In this document: in pieces, positions 58,618-64,000 of the stretch
How the letters are laid out: every line of letters begins with the position of its first letter
How positions within the stretch are numbered: the stretch's first letter is position 1
Assembly: GCA_951799425.1 (NCBI GenBank)
Contig: OX637398.1
Location: forward strand, 21,214,270 to 21,278,269
Source: Ilex aquifolium
Lineage: Eukaryota; Streptophyta; Magnoliopsida; Aquifoliales; Aquifoliaceae
Direction of reading: 5' to 3'
DNA length: 64,000 nt
Notes under the pieces: model-generated
The model's input: the letters and a program-made list of their open reading frames with translations, nothing else
What the model was told of the DNA's origin: nothing
Databases searched by the model: none
Position numbers and translations under genes: made by a program

Positions 58618-61030
58618 CAGCCCTCCCCAACTTAGATTTTGCTAGTCCCTTAGCAAAACAAAATAAACAAACATTAAATTGAAATGCATATGCTTAAAGA
58701 ATAAATGCCACAATTGGAATCAAAAGACTTCTTTTATATATATATATATATTTCTGTATTCTTACTCGAAGCCAAATCATTCCCCTTAAAAGTGGTAGCC
58801 TCAGCCTAGGTACCCATTTTTCATCATCCGACTCCCCCCTCTTCCTCTTACCTTTCTCTTCTGCCGACAGCCGCCTCGATGGAGTAGCAGCCGTTGGAGC
58901 TTTGCTTATTCATCCAAACATTGTTCTTGCTATCTATGGCAATAACCAAGATCCAAGAAAATAGGGTAAACCCATGAATTTCGTAAGAAAAGTTGGTTAG
59001 GGACAGGATTTTCCTGGAAACCATTTTGGGATTCCAAATCAAGTAGAGGATATAAGTAAAATTGAAGAGATTTGAGGGTTTGGGGAGATTAGTCTAAGAA
59101 TTTTGACACCTAGGGAGAGTTTTGTAGTAATGGGTCTCGAGGGTTTTAGAGAATAGAATGACTACCTACTGATGGAACCCTTTTACAATTTTTCGGACCG
59201 AACAAGAACCTACCGGTAGGAAGTAACTTTCGACCTACCGGTAGCTGACTCTAGAATTTAAAAAGTTTTCTATTTTTTTTCTTTTCCAAAATTACTTAAA
59301 AACAACACTATTTAACCTAAATCCTAAAAAATGTGCCACAGATTCTCATGTATATATAGGGAAATTTATGATATAAAATAGCAAATATAATGCTAATGAA
59401 TTTAGAGCATAATAATCAATCTAATTAAATGAAAAATAAATTGCAAAACTAGAAAAACAAAACCAAGGTTTCTCCTAGTGGACGAGTGTTATCTCGTGAA
59501 AGTTTCTAGAGAAGATACCTACAAACTTCCCATTTTTATCTATTCAAAATTCAACTTATTGTTTCTCAATTACCATAAAATCAGGGATATGCCATATTTA
59601 CCCGAACTCATTAACACACTGTTTCCTAAAGACTTCAAAGTTATGCAAGAATATTCACCATCATGTTGATACCCAAATCCCGTGTGTGTGATGTGATCAT
59701 GTAACTCAAAAGATTTATCAATCTAGATCCATATTCCTATTAGCTATCCAAGGCTAGTTTCAATGCCAAAACTCACCAAGGTTTTCACACGCAAAAGAGA
59801 GTTCTCAGATAATCATGGTTGTTCCACTCATACGTATATGTGAGGATCGAATTTATATATTTAAAATAAATTTTACTCACATATGTCCCAAAAATGAAGT
59901 GCATAAGTGAAATAGAACAACATTGGCATAATCTCATAAAAGGAATATTAAGAGACATATAAGTAATATAGTCGGCATATCTCAGAAACATTGTAGCTCA
60001 CACACTCAACCATACCCTCTAAAATCAAATAGGACTTTTTATGGTTATAATGAGGCCTTTGGTTAAGGTTTAAGAAATGATGGATTTAAGGATTCAAAAC
60101 GGGTTATCTCATAAACAACTTTCATGTTCCACATTCACTATGTAAACTCATATCCTTCATTCTTTCTTCACTAGCCATTGATTCTCTTTCATTCATTTTC
60201 TATTGTTTTTTTCAGAATTTTTCCCTTATTTCATTTCTCGTCATCCCTTTTTTTTCTTGATTCTTTTACCACAATTCCCCATTTATTTCAAATAAAAATG
60301 CATATGGGGATAATCTTTATATGCTTGGCTCGGTTATTAATTGAGGTAAAGAAACAAAAAATTATCATGGCTCAATCACAGATACTAGAGATAATGCAAT
60401 GAAAGAATTGGCTTAAGATTCAAATAAAATTCAAAGATGGCCTAGAATCATCTTTCAGAAAGTATGGCAAAGTGTTGCTCTTTACAGAGATATAACCAAC
60501 TCATTACTCCTATGTTCCTAACCAAAACTAGAGTAATGAAATTATTGAAAAACAATGGATTTAAGATGAATATCATAAGAGTAAATATATTAAAACCCTC
60601 AAAAAATGATAAGCACAAAACTCACAGGGTTTATACATGCATATCTACTATGGATGTCAAGCTTAAAACATGAACCTAGCCTCATAAATCTCAATGGAAA
60701 TTGCATGCTCATTAAGAACAAAGTTTGGATTTTTAAATACCAACATGACCATGATGTTCAAGCATAGACTACAAGTCTCCAAAGTACAATATATAACCAA
60801 TTCGTGTATCACACAACATATCTAAATCTCATAGTTCTAAAGAAACAACAAGTATCCTTCAATTTTTCAAAATTTTCAAATTTTTCACTATGCGCAAGTA
60901 ACTACTACAAACTGAAATGAATAGAATAAAAAAATAGGAGCAACACAATGGTGTAACCTCACCTCCTAACTTAAAATGTGCAGTATCCTCAATGCAATAA
61001 TGATAATACAATGAGTAACATTAAAAGAGT
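58618..61030 (-). other. Internal non-coding region of the Athila-related element
   Basis: After the purine tract there is about 2.4 kb with no convincing gene. TACCGGTA occurs at 59211 and 59236, matching the palindrome word found in the adjacent LTR. Small T-rich frames here look like chance. Athila-type reverse transcriptase or integrase was not seen, although this is where it or 3' DNA would lie. Confidence 0.55.
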
Positions 61031-61035
61031 GAGGG

Positions 61036-63263
61036 TGTAAACGCCCACATTCGTATCTTTATATAGTAATATGATTATGTTTTTAGATGCTAATATATGT
61101 GATGATGTATGCATGAACTATGTAGATTGTAAGAGTATAAATAAAAAATTTAGGTGAGGTAATAGGGTATGTATTGGAAGCTAGGAAGTATTCCGGAGTG
61201 AAAGCACACTTTAGAGAAAATTTGGGTAGAAAGGATTTTGGACACTGCCTAGTATTTGGACCATAAAGTTTTAAGCTTATTTCCGTTTCAGCTGCAATTT
61301 TTACAGTAGATACTAGACTTCCAGGGCTATAAAAGTGTATTTCACAAAAAATTTCCAAATCGAACTCTAAGCAGGACAAAACTTTACTGGTAATTTCAGC
61401 AAAAACTGAGAGTCTGTTCGAACGTAAATCGACATTCGAACGTGAATAAGTCTCAGTACTTTGGTGTCTGCAAAGCTCTGATGGAAATGAAAAAGTACTG
61501 GGAGCAACCAACATTCGAACGCCAAAATTATGTTCGAACATGAATCAATAATTTGCACTATTGACGTTCGAACGCCAAATGACGTTCGAACGTGAGTTAC
61601 GAATTCTGACTTTCAGAATCGCGTACAGGAGACCCTTTCTTCCCCTTTAAATACTTAAGGACACCTCCGTTAGCCCCATTTCAACATTTCTAACCCTAGG
61701 AAGACTTAGAGAGGAAGAAAGAATGGGAAAACACAAGATCAAAGGAGGATTTACACATTGAAGATGATCAACACTTCAAGTTTTTCAAGAACACTAATGA
61801 AGAAGAAGGTAGGGGTTTCTTCCTATTCTCTTCTATTGAGGCTAAGGTTTATATATATGTATGTTTTGACTCTCAATCCTATATATATGATATGAAATCA
61901 TTATTTCTTGATGCTCTTGCAAAGATTACCATGTTTTGAAGGAAGCTATGGTGGAATAGCCATGAAATTTCTTTCTGTTATCTTGAAAACCCTAGTTTTC
62001 AAGAAAAATGGGTTTTTCTCTCAATTTTAATTTGATCTTGATTTCTGAAGTCCTATTCTTGATTAAATCATGTTTTCCTCTAATACTTGTTCTTGTTCCA
62101 AGAAATTATGATTTTTTGGCAAAACCCTAAAATGTTGATATCGAAATTGTGAAGGTTTTATTAATATGATCTCTTGCATATTTTAATTCCTTTATTATTA
62201 TAGTATATGGTGAATTGTATAATTGTGATACTTGAATTATTAACGGAAATGATGATTGATTAAGATTGTGGTTGTTGAGAAAAATATTGGTTTTATCTCT
62301 TGTATGGTTCGTTGTGACGGACTTGAATTGCCTTCGAGAGCTGCCGTAGAGTGTTAGAGGTTAGTCTATCCCAGTGGGGGTGAGATGGTTTCCTAACACT
62401 TGTAGTGGATTGTTGTTTGTGAGAGCAACCACTATTGTTCACGTAGGTTCGAGGTTGAGAGATGGTATACCTTTCCTGGGAAGGATTCGTAAATGTCGTG
62501 GGAGACGGTATACGCCCTTCCTAAAATGTCGGTGATGTGCCCTGCGGGGAATGATTGAGATTGTGTGATTGTGATGGGTGAACGAGGTAGAATCGTTGTG
62601 TAGATTCCTGAGAAGCAACCAACATACATGAAAATATGTAATGATGTTACTGAATTATTTATGGATTGCTTTAATTTCTTGTAAGTTTATTCCTGTCATT
62701 GATTTACTGTATTCCGTACACTTGAGATCATTACAACTATCATGGTTTTATTCTCGAAATCTATATATGCTATTTTTCAAAAGAGACTTGCCGTCTTTTA
62801 TTTGTTTTAAAACCTTGTTTGGGTTTGTGAGGATTTTCCTACAGAGCTTAGTACTCACCCCCTACAAACAACATTATTTTCAGATTATGGCTTAAAGGAA
62901 GAGCTCAGAGTTGATGAGCAGGTAGCTTGGAAAACTCAATTGGATGGAAGCGTGGATCCCGAGGGGAACGTATAGAGTTGTTCACTTTATGTCCTAGACT
63001 AGAAGAGGATTTTGAGACAATGTATAGATGATATTTTTTTTATTCCGCTGCAAGATAACAGTTGATTTTTGATGTACTTGTCATAGTGGGGCATATTCTT
63101 TTTGGATGTAATGGCCATGGTTTGGCATATTCTTTTGGATGATGTTATAGATATTGTGCATGATGAATGAAATTTTCTTTACTTATGGAAATTATTAGTT
63201 GCTCTCTTGATGTGAATGGTTTTAGATAGTAATGTCGTCCAAGGGGGATTTTGGGGCGTTACA
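61036..63263 (+). mobile_element. Solo LTR, Tekay-like gypsy family (copy 2)
   Basis: A 2228 bp LTR starts TGTAAACGCCC and ends GGGGCGTTACA, with perfect target duplication GAGGG (61031-61035 and 63264-63268). It is homologous to the solo LTR at 5157-7218 but clearly diverged. A TATA-like site (TTTAAATAC) lies near 61647. Upstream, at 61416-61591, are three pairs of GTTCGAAC-type palindromes. It is nested in the Athila-related element. Confidence 0.92.
61416..61591. promoter_or_regulatory. Three palindrome pairs (GTTCGAAC type) in LTR U3
   Basis: Pairs start at 61416/61434 (18 bp), 61513/61532 (19 bp) and 61566/61584 (18 bp). They lie just upstream of a TATA-like site near 61647. The word is the same as in the unrelated Athila-like LTR at 18.7-19.06 kb. 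Confidence 0.7.
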
Positions 63264-63268
63264 GAGGG

Positions 63269-64000
63269 AAAGAAAACACCTGAGCACAACACCTAACTAA
63301 ACTAACTGCAAAACCATAAAAGAACAAATTATCATAAAGTAAGATAACAAAACTAATTAAACCAAAAAAAAGAATTTAACAAATGTAATATACAAAAAGA
63401 AGCAGTTTATTCAAATAGTTCAACCGGGCTCCAATTGCCCAATACTCGACTTCCCTCGAGGTTTGGCTTCTTTAAAGAACAATTCTTGTTGGAGGTTCCT
63501 CTCCACACCTCGTAACTCCTACGAGTTGTTTAACAAGTCAGTATAAAAAAAAGCCCCGAAGTTATTGTCCTCACATTTAGAATTAATCAAATATAATTGA
63601 AGAGGATTAAAATACATATAAGTTTCAAACTTCTCCTCCACACACTCATCTACTAGTTCTATCTCACAAAATCTCCTTCACCACCCGGTTGTTTTGCTAC
63701 ATGGAAAATATTGAATTTAGCAGTCATATTCTCAAAGGAGCATTTCACCACACCACTCCTGCAATTTATTAGTGCATTGGATGTTGCAAGGAATGGGAGT
63801 CCGAAAATGATGGGAATTTGTGCAGCTGGGTTAGCAACCGGTGCAATGTATTGTATTATAAAATCGATAAGAAAGTAAAACCTATCTACCTGAACTAATA
63901 CATTTTCTACCAACCCCCTCGATACTTTTTCACTCATTTCTGCCAATTGAAGAGTAATTGAAGTAGGCTTCAATTCTCCTAAGCCTAACTACTTGTAAAC
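63269..64000 (-). pseudogene. Athila-related protease region, continues past the window
   Basis: At 63659-63973 the minus strand reads like the Athila protease region: KPTSITLQLAEMSEKVSRGL, ENVLVQVDRFYFLIDFI, PFLATSNALINCRSGVVK. This aligns with 26.83-27.12 kb of the Athila-like element. Downstream (63269-63658) protein-like sequence fades out soon after the protease. Gag would lie to the right, outside the window. It probably belongs to the element whose 3' LTR is at 57160-58617. Confidence 0.72.

Overview
The window looks like repeat-rich nuclear DNA of a flowering plant, probably a dicot. It is AT-rich, has no recognisable complete host gene, rRNA, tRNA or CRISPR array, and is built almost entirely of nested transposable elements of plant lineages: Ty1/copia, Ty3/gypsy (Tekay-like, Athila-like, Tat-like), one L1-type LINE and one CACTA DNA transposon. 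The nesting can be read directly from matching target-site duplications (TSDs).

Left block (about 2.9-20.1 kb). A heavily decayed minus-strand Ty1/copia element (gag near 19.3-20.1 kb, integrase near 7.2-8.0 kb, reverse transcriptase near 4.1-5.2 kb) is split by two insertions. One is a 2.06 kb solo LTR (5157-7218, TSD CTATC). The other is an Athila-like solo LTR (8053-19248, TSD GCTTT), itself split by a very young Tekay-like element (8178-17418, TSD GTAGA) with two 2123 bp LTRs and one 1520-residue gag-pol frame.

Middle block (20.7-38.0 kb). A non-autonomous CACTA transposon (20676-38020, TSD TCA) carries a small unrecognised gene fragment and was hit by a young 13.96 kb Athila-like element (22862-36825, TSD GTAAC). 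Between integrase and the 3' LTR this element carries a two-gene accessory cassette in tandem duplicate. Each cassette has a small hydrophobic peptide followed by a Cys-rich basic protein that strongly resembles the nucleic-acid-binding proteins (NABP) of carlaviruses and related plant RNA viruses. This is the most interesting content of the window.

Right block (39-64 kb). Remnants of Tat-like elements on the minus strand (integrase near 39.1-39.7 and 47.8-48.6 kb, RNase H near 55.8-57.1 kb) occur with a plus-strand antisense accessory gene (42.65-45.85 kb). Insertions here are a solo LTR (46286-47561), a 7.1 kb L1 LINE (48654-55767, 13 bp TSD), and an Athila-related element showing only an LTR (57160-58617) and gag/protease (63.3 kb to the window end). 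The last is in turn hit by a 2.23 kb solo LTR (61036-63263, TSD GAGGG).

A pattern cutting across families is that the region upstream of the TATA box in several unrelated LTRs carries paired 8-base palindromes (GTTCGAAC, GTCCGGAC or TACCGGTA depending on family). GTTCGAAC pairs are mostly spaced exactly 18 bp. The same kind of pair lies between the two accessory cassettes. All coordinates were read by eye; domain assignments rest on remembered family motifs, with no database search.
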